Below are positions 38,272-49,687 of a stretch of DNA of 64,000 nt, in pieces (position 1 is the stretch's first letter; each line of letters begins with the position of its first letter). The position numbers were made by a program, and so were the translations under genes. The stretch comes from Rhabditophanes sp. KR3021 (lineage: Eukaryota > Nematoda > Chromadorea > Rhabditida > Alloionematidae). The notes below the pieces were generated by a model. It searched no databases, was not told the DNA's origin, and saw only the letters and a program-made list of their open reading frames with translations. The stretch covers positions 4,092,001-4,156,000 of the forward strand of contig CAUJLY010000003.1 of the NCBI GenBank assembly GCA_963281155.1, in the 5' to 3' direction.

Positions 38272-38530
38272 AGGTTTTTTGTAATCGTATTCCTAATTTG
38301 TAAATATAATTTTTAGATACTTTTTAATTCTCAATTGGCTAAATTGACATTTAAATAAATTTATTTTCAATTTTATCGTTCATCTATTGGTAAATAAAGA
38401 CGCGGTCTGTAACGATTTTTGCATTATTGTAAATACTAGGCTTTTTGTTGTTAATGAACTTAATTGGACAACAAACAATACTTTTTTCATTTATTACTGT
38501 GTTGTCTTATTTATTCTACAATATTCTATT

Positions 38531-39832
38531 ATGCAGAAGAAAAGTCGTGTGTCGTTTAGCAATAATAAATTTGCCGTAAGCTCTGGATCCATTAAAAAAG
38601 AACTGGCTAGGTTGAACGGCCAAGTATGCAAGACAAACGAAGAAAAAGTTATTTTACTAAAGAAACGAGATGACTTGATTAGAAAGTTGCTAGAGCTTAA
38701 AGAGAAAGATGGGAACTTAAACTCACTAAAGACAGTTGGTCTGTGTACATCATTTTGCTCAGACTTGGAATTTTATGAAAGGCAAATTCAAAATATTGTG
38801 TCACGTTATGAAAAGGATGGCCTGTCGAATGCCTCAAGAAACTTATTTGTAAAGGAATATCGAAGACCTGCTGCCGGTGATTCTACGAATTTGCCCTATT
38901 ATATTAGAACAGAAGATACATTGTTTGGTGCTACTTATTATCTAATGTCATCTGTGAAAGAAGAAGAAACTAAACAAGCATATTGGTACAACTTCATGTG
39001 GAACAGAACACGAGCTATACGTAAAGAGATTTTTGAACAGGAGCTGGTGTCTGAAAAAGCCGTAATTATGGTAGAAGCAATATCAAGGTTTCACATATAT
39101 TGCCGATACAAGCTTAGAAAATTGAAGATTTCAGAATTTGATCAAAAGCTTAATGATCAAGGCATCGTCGAGTGTTTTGGATCTTTGAAAAGAATTTATC
39201 GTTCTTTGGGAAACAAAACAGTCCAGTATCAATTAAATGAGGCTGAATTTATGTCCTATTCTTTGCTTCTTCAGCTCAGCAATATTCCTGCCATACTTCA
39301 AAGTTTTAGTATAGATCCTGATTCTTTAACAAGGGGTAAATCATTAAAAAAGTTACCACAACTTCTGAAGTTTATTTCTGCGTATGCCAATCAAAATTAT
39401 GTTTTGATATTTGATTATCTAAAAGATAAAACGACGTTTCTAGAAATGTGTTTGTGCCACCGATACCTCCACTCACTTAGAAAAGATGCTTTAAGTATAA
39501 TTGCAAAAGCGTACAAGGGAACCAAGTTAGAACTAAATTTTATTGGTGAAATTCTAAAAGTTGATAAACTGTGCGATGTAATAAGGCTTGCAGAGGAGTC
39601 TGGATTTCAATGTATTGGCAATTCTATGAAACACACGGCATATTCAAAAGAGTCAAACATACAAATTGAAGATGATTGGATTGATACAAAGCAAGATGGT
39701 GATTTCAGTGCAATTGTTTTGGGGAAAAACTTTATTGTTGAAGATGGCTACGATAACAAAAAATCAACGTTTACTTCCGCAGGAACATATATTCAAGATG
39801 AAGAAATCGAAAAGTATCTCAACTGTTTATAA
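38531..39832 (+). CDS. SAC3D1: SAC3/GANP-family protein (SAC3D1-like)
   Basis: Single exon, 433 residues from the ATG at 38531; an upstream in-frame extension exists but reads like untranslated AT-rich sequence. Family marks: GLCTSFCSDLEFYERQIQ (SAC3 consensus G-T-C-x2-M-C-P-x2-E-x2-R), the next conserved block VKEYRRPAAGDS, FGATYYLM, a central helical region with WYNFMWNRTRAIRKE, then LSNIPAILQSF and the C-terminal winged-helix-like part around FIGEILKVDKLCDVIRLAE. SAC3-domain proteins act in mRNA export (TREX-2) or, for SAC3D1, at centrosomes; the short length without FG repeats favours the SAC3D1 type. Confidence 0.85.
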   Translation: MQKKSRVSFSNNKFAVSSGSIKKELARLNGQVCKTNEEKVILLKKRDDLIRKLLELKEKDGNLNSLKTVGLCTSFCSDLEFYERQIQNIVSRYEKDGLSNASRNLFVKEYRRPAAGDSTNLPYYIRTEDTLFGATYYLMSSVKEEETKQAYWYNFMWNRTRAIRKEIFEQELVSEKAVIMVEAISRFHIYCRYKLRKLKISEFDQKLNDQGIVECFGSLKRIYRSLGNKTVQYQLNEAEFMSYSLLLQLSNIPAILQSFSIDPDSLTRGKSLKKLPQLLKFISAYANQNYVLIFDYLKDKTTFLEMCLCHRYLHSLRKDALSIIAKAYKGTKLELNFIGEILKVDKLCDVIRLAEESGFQCIGNSMKHTAYSKESNIQIEDDWIDTKQDGDFSAIVLGKNFIVEDGYDNKKSTFTSAGTYIQDEEIEKYLNCL

Positions 39833-40867
39833 CTAATTTATTTTAATAGTATTTGCATTATATATTTTTATCATCGGGTATAGCTGCCTTAATTAATTTG
39901 AACAAAATATTTTGCGTTGGTATTATTTTTGCTTTGAAGTTAATGATTATCAATTTATTTAAAACAATTTTACAAATGAAATCTTAAAACTAACAATTCA
40001 ACTAAGTTTATGTAAACATAAAACGAAATTTATTCAAAAGTATTGTAAAAGACTTGCTACTTATGCATAATACGAACCTTTCAACAACGTTCATTTAAAT
40101 AGTTTATTCTTATGTTTTATAAAGGAATTATAGGGTCCGATTGTGTGGAGCGATATGTTGCTGATTATCCCACTCTAATTTATAAAAAGTCACCTAAGAA
40201 TAAAGAAAAGTTACAATAGTCTATAAAAAGGAATTTTATATTATATCAATTAAGTCTACTTCTTTCGTTAAATATTTTCATCTTCCTCTAAATATTCATT
40301 TTCTAAACAAACTTATAAAAAACCATTTCTTGTTAATTCGTTTATTTAAGAAGTTCGCAAAGTTTTTTAAAATAGTTCAAAAATGGGTTAAAAGCTATAA
40401 CGAAGTGGCAAATACACAAAGTATATAAAACATTTGCACGATAGATTAAGTTAATTTGAAATTATTTGATTCTGTAATTATGCTATGATTATTGTTATTT
40501 AGTGAAAGCAGTTAGATGGTACCAAATTGACAAGAAACAAATAACTTAAATATATTCAACATTTTTATTAGCACCCACTTATTTACAAAGTTTAAATTTT
40601 GATTAGGTTCATGACTAAATGTCAATTTTTATTTGCTAAGAAAAATTCTTAATTTACGATACTATTATTAGTTTGCGCAAACTTGAATAAATAAAAAGAG
40701 ATTATCTCTTAATTTATAAAAGGCATTTTTATAATGAATTTGAATCAATATGATATAAATTGTCACAAATATTCATAACTAGTTTTCTTCATAATTTTTT
40801 ACCTAAAATTATACTCTCTTACTTTACTCACCTTATTTAAAATAATTTAAATTTAGGCTACTGCGAT
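39833..40867. other. AT-rich region upstream of dual oxidase
   Basis: One kilobase with no convincing coding. The first half is the 3' flank of the SAC3-like gene; the second should contain the dual oxidase promoter. Confidence 0.55.
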
Positions 40868-43800
40868 ATGACTTGTAGCTTACTCAATAACTGCAGAAAT
40901 CATATATTTTTAAAATGGATCCTGGTAATGTTAATTTCATTTTACCAAATACAACTTTCGCAATGTAAGTTTGGGAACATACTTTTTATTTACTACTAAT
41001 TTAGGCTTAAAACAAACACAAGAGTTTCAACGGTATGATGGATGGTTTAATAATTTTGCAAATCCCGAATGGGGTAGTATTAATTCAAAGTTGCATCGGG
41101 TAAATTATCGTTATAAATTTGAAAAAATTAAATGGGATAAATTAAAAAGACAAGTGGTTATTTGTTAATTTTTCACCACATTGTGCTTTCAATTCAGCTA
41201 AAGTCAAACGGCGTGTTGCATTAGGTCGTTCTGCTCTTTCTTTTTGTCCGACACTAGATTTGTGATCAGCATCCCAGTCTTTTGATGGTATCGAAGCAGC
41301 TTCCTTGACTTTTACCGTTAACTCCCTTTTACGCTCGTTTCTGGTTTCTTTATTTTTCCGTTAGACTTCTCTTTCGATGCCATTGCTTTACCCATCTTTT
41401 CGATAGCCTCTTCTTCTACTTCAGACAGATCTTCGGCATCCTTCAATCTTGCTGGATTCGCTACAGCTTTAATGTCTTTATTCTTATCCGAAACTGTTTT
41501 TTGTTCTTTTTATTCCAACCAGCAGAATTAGCTCTTCTTTTATATAGTATTTTTGAAGCCATTTCTTCCTCTTCAGCCAACTCGACGTCTGTATCTAATC
41601 CATCAACTTCTATCCCGCGTGCCTTTCTTCTTGACATGTTAGCTTTTTCTTCATCATCGGTCCAATCAGCTCAAATAAATATCATTATCATCGTTATTCT
41701 CCTCTTTTAATGAATAAACAAATCCGCTAACATCGGGACTATCGTTGTACACCGGAAACAGATCACTTAACAGCGTTTTGCCATCTTTTCAGAATTACCA
41801 TTTACAATACTGAACTCTTTGATCTTGTCATTTTCTGAAAAAGGTTGCTTAAAACATTATTTGCAATGTGTTAGTTAATAAAAAAATCGGCAAAATGCTG
41901 ATATGCGCCAGCTCATGGTCAGAATATCATAACATATTATGTAACTTTCTTGAAGTATTTCAATCGGCACAAACTTACTTCATTAATTTGTATACTGAAA
42001 AAAGATCTTATAAGGGTTGTTTCACAGGTATTTACAAACAATACGTTTATTTAGTGATATAAGGAACCTAATAATACAATAAAGATGCATACTATTAGAT
42101 AATTACTTCTTAACTCTCTAATAGTTTACAGAGGTTTCTTGATGAGCTCGTAGTTGATAAATAGGTTAGCCGTTCGCCAACGGTGCAACACACGCCTAAG
42201 AGACTCATCAAATGCTGAGCTATTGATAGATAAATGTCACCTATCCCATTTAACAGGGGTCAAATTAAATTCTAATTCTTTATGTTAATGTTAATCATTT
42301 ACAGGATTCCCCAGCAAATTTCGAAGACGGCGTTTTTCAGATAAATAGTTCTCTCCCTTCACCAAGAAAAGTTTCTGACATTGTTTTTAAAGGGCCTTCA
42401 GGAATGGGAAACAAACAAAACCGTACAACCATGTTAGCTTTTTTCTCACAAGTAGTGGCTTATGAAGTAATGCAGTCATCACAGACATCATGTTCTGTTG
42501 AAACTATGCAATTTGAAGTTAATAAATGCGACTCAGCTTTTGATTCAAGATGTGAAGGAAAAACTAAAATCCCTTATACGAGAACAGTAAGTTATATAAA
42601 ATTTCATCGATAAAGTGTTTTTCAGAAATGGGACGAAGAAACAGGTGGTGGTTTAAATTCACCTAGAGAGCAAATTAATGAAAAGACGGTATTTTCTACC
42701 ATTATTATGATATTTAATAACAATTCTATCCGTTTAGTCTTGGATAGATGGCTCGTTTTTGTATTCTACAAGTGAACCTTGGGTTGCTGCATTACGATCA
42801 TGGAACAGAGGAATGTTTACAGAAAATGATGATATTGCTGGCTATCCTCCTTTAAATTCAAGGATAATACCACTTATAAATCCTGCTCCACCACATATCC
42901 ACAAACTTTTAAATCCAGAAAGATTATTTTCATTGGGAGATCCTCGAATAAATGAACACATTGGAATCCTTACTATTGGGATAGTCTTATTTAGATGGCA
43001 CAATTTCCAGGCAAATAAAATTGCAAATGAACACACTTACTGGAGTGATGAAGAAATCTTCCAAGCAGCAAGAAGAGTTGTTATTGCCTCTTTGCAAAAC
43101 GTAAGATCATTTCATGTTTTAATTGTTAACTACAGACAACTTTCAATTTTTCAGATAATCATTTATGAGTTCTTGCCTGAACTATTAGGAATAGAAACCA
43201 TAGAAATCCCAAACTATATCAAATACAACCCACACATACCACCAAGTATATCCCATCCATTTGCAACCGCAGCTTTTAGATACCACCACACTCTACTTCC
43301 GTCCGCAATGTTGTTTAGGCAAAAAGAAACTGAAGAATCAAAATGCAACTTTAGAACAGAAATAGGTGAATGATAATTAATTTATTAAAAATAACAAAAA
43401 TGGGTTAACACTTAAAATATACTCTAAGGTTCACAATTATTAAAAACTTTTAAGACTAACTCTGTGACAGCGCTATTAGTCTTTAGATGCATGCAAATTG
43501 TGCAAGGAAGTGAAAGCTTGCTAGAGTTAACGTCCAAGGTGATCGATGAGAATACATTCAACGTTCTCGGCAATCTTTCAACCTTAACTTGTTCTTCTGG
43601 CCCATCCTAAAAATGTTTAAATTATAGACAAACTAAATAGAACTAACTTACTTGTTTAACATCTTCAAAACGACTTTTTGCTGATTTGACCAACTCTGGC
43701 TTTTATCTTTTCTTTCAGTTGGCAACAATTGCTCTAAAGAAAATGAGATATAATTTGTGCATTTTTTACTTTACCAGCTGTTGAATAGTTAATACTTATC

Positions 43801-46800
43801 TATTACTCAAGTTCTCATCATTGTATTTGACGATTTTCTGTTCACCAGCTTTCAAACTACGTCTTTTCCTAGAGATTTTCTTAGTGCCTCTTTTGATTGT
43901 CTTGTTCTTTTTTCCTTCGACCATTTTTAGGTCAAAATAATTCACAGGTTGAGTGCGGTTAATAAAGATTGATCAATACAAGTTAAATTTGGTGCTAAAT
44001 ACATGAGACGTAAAGAGCTTAAGCTAAGATTTTAAAGATGTACTGCCTATTTTAATCTGTAAATGTTATAGGTGGCTTTCCGGCATTAAGATTATGTCAA
44101 AACTGGTGGAATTCTCAAGATATTTTACAAGAATATAAGATCGAAGAAATTATTTTGGGAATGGTTTCTCAAATTTCAGAAGCAGATGATACAATAATAG
44201 TTGAAGACTTAAGAGATTTTAATTTCGGTCCCATGCTTTTCACAAGATTAGACATGGTTTCATTGTCTATTATGAGGGGAAGAGATAGTGGAATTCCATT
44301 TTATAATGACCTACGAAAAAGATTTGACTTACCAACAAAAAGATGGGAAACCATCAATCCCGAGTTGTATTTAAAAGTAAGTTTGATACAAATATAATAT
44401 ATGCTATATTTATTGTTACAAATTTGAGCAAGTTAAATGAGACATAATTAAAGGGCAAGTGATTTTTTGTTCCACTTTTCATCGTATTGCTCTTTCAATT
44501 GATCCAAAGTCAAACAGCGTATTACATTAGGTTGTCCTGCTCTTTTTCTCAACATTTCACTATTATCCTCTTTCAATGAACAAATAATTCCATCGACTTC
44601 AGAGTTGTCTACAAATGATTTGCAATGCACTAGTTAGTAAAAAAAACAAATGTTGATATATACGGCATCACATTGTTAAAATATGACCAGATATTTGTAA
44701 ATGTGTGGAAGTATTAAATTTGTAGAAAGTTATTTCATTAAAACTTGTTTATTGCAAAAATATCTTATTTGGATTAAATTGAATTCTAACTCGTGATGCT
44801 TATATTAATATTATTCAGAACCCTGATATATTTATAAAATTAGAGAAAATCTATGAAGATATTAACACCTTGGATGCGTATGTGGGAGGAATGTTAGAAA
44901 CGACTGATGCTGGCATGGGTGAACTATTTAAACTGATTATCCTCGATCAATTTTTAAGATTACGAGATGGCGATCGTTTTTGGTTTGAAAATGAACAAAA
45001 TGATATTTTCAATAAGACTGAAGTTGAGGAAATTAGAAAGCTCAGACTGAGTGACATCTTAAGAGCTGTTTCTGATATTAACCCAAGTGAAATACAAGAT
45101 AACGTATTTAAGTTTCACCCAAATGATCCTTGCCCTCAGCCATTTCAAGTAAATGCAACTGGGTTAGAAAGATGCATTCCAATGATGAGGTATGATTATT
45201 TTAGTGGTAATGAAGTCACTTACATCTTTTCTATCATAACATTAGGAGCGATTATCCCATTGTTATGTGTTGCAGTTGCACGCTACCTAATTATTAGAAG
45301 AAGGAAAAACGGAGTTTCACTTATAGAAATGCCAAAAATTATTAAAAAGGAACCTGAGCAAACAAATAGGGTATCTAATTGTTCATCCGATTCTAATAGT
45401 TTGTCCAATTCGTCAGTTTCAAGATTGTATGTGGATGCTGATATTGTTAACGGCAAATTTAAGATGCCTGCAATTGAATGGCTCTCTGACAATTTCTGTA
45501 GAAGTAACTACAATTATCATATTATCTATTATAATATTTTTTAGGTGTTAACTTCCAACTTGATTTATCAACTGGTGATATTTTAATAAAGAAACCAAGA
45601 AGTAAGACGATATTAAGAAAACTTAATATTGCAAAATCATCTCAAGTGTCACTTACCACAACCGACCCCAACAGTAAAAGCTCATATGGACCATTCATGT
45701 TAATATCCATACCAAAGAATTACGACCTAGTGATTCGTCTTCACGATGATAAGGATTGTAGAAAATTTATGAAATGCATTGAAGATTGTCTTAAAAAGTT
45801 TGATACTCCATTAATAGTTCAATTCAGACAAAACGACGCCTTGTTAGAAAGTGCTGAAACAAAAGAGAAAAGACAGAGAAAATTAGATAAGTTTTTCAGG
45901 GAAGCATATTCTCGTTCATTCGAAGATCCAAAATTATCGGATAAAAATGTAGACTATGATGAAAGTTTATCCCATTCAACATTGGGAATCAAAATATCAA
46001 AGGCCGAATTTGCTGATGCATTAGGAATGAAAGTTGATAATCATTTTGTGGAAAGATTATTTGCATGTCTCACTACTAAGAATGAAGACGTTGTCGATTT
46101 CGATGAATTTTTACAATTTATTAAGAAATTCGCCCATGGTTCCCAAAAAGACAAAATGAGTATTTTATTTAAAATGTGTGATTCTAATGGAGACGGGAAG
46201 GTAGATAGGGAAGAGTTTATAACTTTCATCCGCCAAATTATGGAACCTGCTGGAGTCAAAATGGAATATCATGTTCGTTTATTAAATTAAAGATTAAAAA
46301 TTAGAAGTCTTAAAAAATTGAAAATATTCAACTTTTTCATTGTCATCATTAGCTTCAAAAAATTCCCTAAGGTGATATCTGCTACTCCATCCTTCATTTT
46401 TGAAGACATGTTGTAGACTTCTCCAAATGAGCACATGCTCGAGTCGAAGTTGGTAAGTTGTGGCCGGAGAAATCAAATAATCATAATGTGGATCTTGGTC
46501 CAACTTAAATTCGCGCAAATGCTTCCTAAACTGTCGTGAAGTTTTTCTTTTTCCATCCTTTCCTTCTTAGACAATCCCTCGGCTACATTCGGTTCCATCA
46601 CATCTGACCCGGAATGTTCGGCCAGTTGTGGAGGTACTCTAATTGGCTCCAAAAGTGAGAAGATAAAAAGGAATTTAGTCACATTTAAATTTTCTAATGA
46701 TATCAGCGAAGCCATTTATATTTGATCTTAAATATTGTCATGACACCAAATAACTCTTAACTAATATTCAAATTTTAAAGGAATAAAATCCTAGACCAAA

Positions 46801-48778
46801 GTTGATTGAGGTTTCGGTAACACAATAATTTAAAAATTAAAACATGTAATTTTTTACGCAAATATTTAATTTATGAAATGGATGTTCAGGCTCAAAAAGA
46901 TATGCTCGAAGGTGTTTTATTGGACCATGGTGTTGATATTTCCAGTAAATTTTTAAACGAAGAAGACTTAGAAAAAATGTTTTCTCGACTTGATGGATCA
47001 AATCGAACTGTTGGAGTCCATTTTAGAGGAGCAAAGTTAGAAATTAGTTGTGATGATAAAACATCACTGAACTCCTTTGCAGTTCCTGCTGATGAAAGAC
47101 TTTCTAAATTGTCCAGCTCAAAGTTATCTCTTCTATTGTCTTTTTCAGAAACATATAGGCAACACATCGCTTGGCTGTTTATTTTTTTTAGTGCAAATGG
47201 GATAATATTTTTTGAAAGATTTTGGTTCTTTAAATATGAAGTTGAAAATCATGATGCCCGTCGTATCCTTGGAACTGGAATCGCCATAACTCGTGGTGCT
47301 GCTTCTTCAATATCTTTCAATCTGTCCTTAATTTTGTTAACAGTCTGTAGAAATATTATAACACATATTCGCGAAACGCCAATTGGCGAGTACATTCCTT
47401 TTGATGCAGCTATTGCCTTTCACCGAATCGTAGGATTGACGGCAGCTTTTTTCGCAGCAGTTCATACAATCGGGCATATGTTTAATTTCTATAATATTGC
47501 AACTCAATCAAAGCAAAGCTTAGACTGTTTGTTCCAAGAAGATATATTCAAATCCAACTTTGCCCCTTCACTTGCGTATTGGTTTTTTGGAACGATAACC
47601 GGTTTAACAGGAATATTAATTGTCATATTTATGTGCATCATCTACATATTTGCCATACCTTCATTCATGCGGCAAAATTTCAATGCCTTCAGATTTACTC
47701 ATTGGCTTAACATTATTTTTTATGGTTTGGTGCTTCTTCATGGACTACCAAAATTGCTGGATACTCCAAGTTTCTGGTATAAAGTTTTGGGGCCACTTAT
47801 TCTATTCATTATTGACAAAATCATTGGAATGAGGCAACAGTACAAACAATTGAGAATTATCAAAGCAGCTCTTTTGCCTTCTGATATTATTTACATTCAA
47901 TTCAAAAGACCCCATTCATTTAATTTTAGATCTGGGCAATGGGTTAGAATCAGTTGCCCCCAAATAAATTGCACATTTAATGAACATCACGCGTTTTCCA
48001 TGGCATCAGCTCCTCAGTCACCTTCATTGGAGCTTTATATCAAGGCGGTCGGGCCATTTACATGGCAACTTCGTTCATTGATTCAGGATTGCCAAGCCAA
48101 TGGCCTAACTTTACCAAGTGTAAACTTAAGTGGTCCGTTCGGAGATGGAAATCAAGAATGGACGTCCTATGACGTATCAGTTATGGTTGGAGGAGGAATT
48201 GGAGTGACTCCATATGCTTCAACTTTGATGGATTTGGTTCTTGATAAAAGCTCTGGTCGCCACACGAGTATTAGATGCAAAAAAGTATACTTTCTCTGGA
48301 TATGCCCAACTCATAAAAACTACGAATGGTTTGTTGATGTACTGAAGGATGTTGAAACCTTAGATCACAATAATATACTAGAAACACACATTTTTGTTAC
48401 TCAATTCTTCCATAAATTTGACTTAAGAACAACTATGCTGGTAAATTTAAAACATTTGTTATTTAACTACTTTATTTTTAGTACATTTGCGAAAAGCATT
48501 TTAGAGGAGGTATGTTTATTTAATTGTTATATATTTAATTAATTTTAGATAACAATGGCAGATCAATGTTTACCGGATTAAAAGCAGTTAATCATTTCGG
48601 AAGGCCTAACTTTGAATCATTTTTCAAGTTCTTACAAAGAAAACACAGCAACGTAGAACAAATAGGAGTTTTTTCCTGTGGACCTGCTGTTGTAAACAAG
48701 AATATTAGATCCGCATGCACTACATCCAATAGAATTAGAAATGCTCCATCATTTGTACATCGTTTTGAAACTTTTTAA
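40868..48778 (+). CDS. bli-3: Dual oxidase (BLI-3 type): peroxidase domain, EF hand, NADPH oxidase
   Basis: Plasma-membrane dual oxidase that makes hydrogen peroxide and, in nematodes, supports tyrosine cross-linking of cuticle collagen. About 1545 residues; exons 40868-40964, 41005-41099, 42305-42586, 42626-42688, 42738-43100, 43155-43365, 44072-44376, 44819-45503, 45545-46272, 46890-48440, 48482-48509, 48549-48778. Signal peptide WILVMLISFYQIQLSQC; peroxidase domain from EFQRYDGWFNNFANPEWG through WIDGSFLYSTSEPW and SIMRGRDSGIP; transmembrane segment about 45215-45290; EF hand CDSNGDGKVDREEF; then the ferric-reductase membrane domain (GTGIAITRGAASSISFN), FAD site HHAFSMASAPQS, NADPH sites MVGGGIGVTPYAS and FSCGPAVV, and terminal HRFETF. 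The donor of exon 9 is uncertain (46254 or 46272, both in phase). Introns 2, 6, 7 and 9 are long and carry antisense inserts. Confidence 0.95.
41100..42304 (-). mobile_element. Antisense element in DUOX intron 2 (charged-protein family, longest copy)
   Basis: Fills the 1,205-bp intron. Read on the minus strand from about 41835 to 41165 it encodes, with frameshifts, FVYSLKEENNDDNDIYLS, DWTDDEEKANMSRRKARG, DTDVELAEEEEMASKILYKR, ANPARLKDAEDLSEVEEEA, then IPSKDWDADHKSSVGQKERA and the C-terminal RRLTLAELKAQ. The same protein appears in NPRL3 introns 3 and 4 and DUOX intron 7. Untranslated ends are also shared: the donor side carries ATAAATTTGA and the acceptor side TTATGTTAATGTTAAT ending in ACAG. 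A TTGATGAG/CTCATCAA inverted repeat with a GC-rich loop lies at 42139-42220. Confidence 0.75.
43366..44071 (-). mobile_element. Antisense insert in DUOX intron 6 with a spliced small basic gene
   Basis: 706-bp intron. On the minus strand from 43924 an ATG opens MVEGKKNKTIKRGTKKISRK, a very basic start, then KIVKYNDENL. Two short introns with GT-AG ends follow (about 43809-43738 and 43650-43610), and a last exon has DVKQDGPEEQVKVERLPRTL and CTICMHLKTN, ending near 43431. There is a one-base slip between exons 2 and 3. It is not similar to the other inserts here. Host antisense placement and filling of a whole intron are like the others. Confidence 0.5.
44377..44818 (-). mobile_element. Internally deleted antisense element forming DUOX intron 7
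   Basis: 442-bp intron that is essentially one element. The 60-codon minus-strand frame (44630-44448) joins the N-terminal piece (IICSLKEDNSEML, matching FVYSLKEEN of the intron-2 copy) directly to the C-terminal piece (QPNVIRCLTLDQLKEQ, matching RPNATRRLTLAELKAQ), so the middle is deleted. Its ends match NPRL3 intron 3: TATTGCAAAAATATCTT (44750-44766) and ATGCTTATATTAATA (44796-44810) before the acceptor, and AAATTTGAGCA (44420-44430) near the donor, are identical in the two genes. Confidence 0.8.
46273..46889 (-). mobile_element. Antisense insert in DUOX intron 9
   Basis: About 617-bp intron. Two minus-strand frames, 46715-46473 and 46518-46294, overlap and continue one another after a one-base shift. 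Segments include IFSLLEPIRVPPQLAEH, GLSKKERMEKEKLHDSLG, then REFKLDQDPHYDYLISPAT and HVLIWRSLQHVFKNEGW, ending near 46297, about 25 bp inside the host donor. No similarity to the other inserts was found. Placement and orientation are as in the other host introns. Confidence 0.5.
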
Positions 48779-49081
48779 TCACTCTATTTTTGTATTATCA
48801 TACTTTTATGCACCTATTTACTTATTATTAAATTTTATTATGTGATTTTAACATGAAGAAGGTAAGAAATATTTCTTATCATTTCAATTTTGCCTTATTA
48901 ACTTTACGCGAAATAATGATATCACACAAAATAACCTTTATATAAAGGTTGCTGCTAAGTATACATATAACCAACATTTGTCATGGGATACAAGATCAAT
49001 CAGCACTTAATTTCAACTGATCTAGTTAAAGCTTTCATTGATATTTCTTTGAAAATAGGTGTCTTTTGCTATTGAATAATT
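48779..49081. other. Short spacer between dual oxidase and the small membrane protein
   Basis: 303 bp; 3' flank of dual oxidase and likely promoter of the following gene. No distinct motif. Confidence 0.5.
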
Positions 49082-49597
49082 ATGGAGACATGTACAACAG
49101 TTAATAGAAATAGATATTCCTACCGACAATGGGTGTATGGAATTTATAGGAATGCTTCATATATTACTCGAAGAAAATGCGAACAACTGATGGCTTTCTT
49201 AACACCAGCCAATATCGTCTACATAGGAGTTCAAACTATGAGAGCTTTCATCATAAATACCCCAGTTGGTTTATTGTATTCTATGTATTACAATTATTAT
49301 CTTGCTCAAAATGCCACTTCATTTTATGGAAAAGTTGTTCATCTCGGTGTGAATATTGTAACTATGCCAGTCGCATATGGCGCGCTATCCTTAATTAGAA
49401 TGGGCACAACATTCGGTGTACTTGCATCGGTATTATTTTCCTTTTCAATGCTAACTATTGCCTCAGTTATTGCTGCTATAATTCCAGGAATTAAATTTCT
49501 CAAAGCTGCCGAAGAAGTCGAAGAAGATTTTGTTATAGTCGAATATTTAGATGCCGACGACAAGGAAAGAGTGTATGAATATGAAGCGCTGGAATAG
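49082..49597 (+). CDS. Small multipass membrane protein, unknown
   Basis: 171 residues, single exon, starting METCTTVNRNRYSYRQWVYG. Hydrophobic segments at about residues 40-65, 85-105 and 110-140 (TFGVLASVLFSFSMLTIASV) suggest three membrane spans; the C-terminus is acidic (AAEEVEEDFVIVEYLDADD). Not recognised. It lies 300 bp downstream of dual oxidase on the same strand. Nematode dual oxidase needs membrane partners, but nothing here resembles DUOXA or a tetraspanin CCG motif, so the proximity is only suggestive. Confidence 0.7.
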   Translation: METCTTVNRNRYSYRQWVYGIYRNASYITRRKCEQLMAFLTPANIVYIGVQTMRAFIINTPVGLLYSMYYNYYLAQNATSFYGKVVHLGVNIVTMPVAYGALSLIRMGTTFGVLASVLFSFSMLTIASVIAAIIPGIKFLKAAEEVEEDFVIVEYLDADDKERVYEYEALE

Positions 49598-49687
49598 AAA
49601 TATATTTATTTTATTTTTTTATTATGTACAATGTAAATAAAAATAAAGAGGTTTTTTAGTAAGTAGTTAGATGATATTTCGAAATTA

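Noticed and set aside
42139..42220. Possible hammerhead ribozyme in DUOX intron 2 (TGATGAG followed by a GC-rich hairpin)
   Set aside because: The exact CUGAUGA box and the GAAA box are not both present on either strand; only a plain inverted repeat is supported.
46861..46889. ATG at 46878 as a start of a separate NADPH oxidase gene
   Set aside because: The acceptor at 46889 joins in phase to the peroxidase/EF-hand exons, and the domain order is that of a single dual oxidase.
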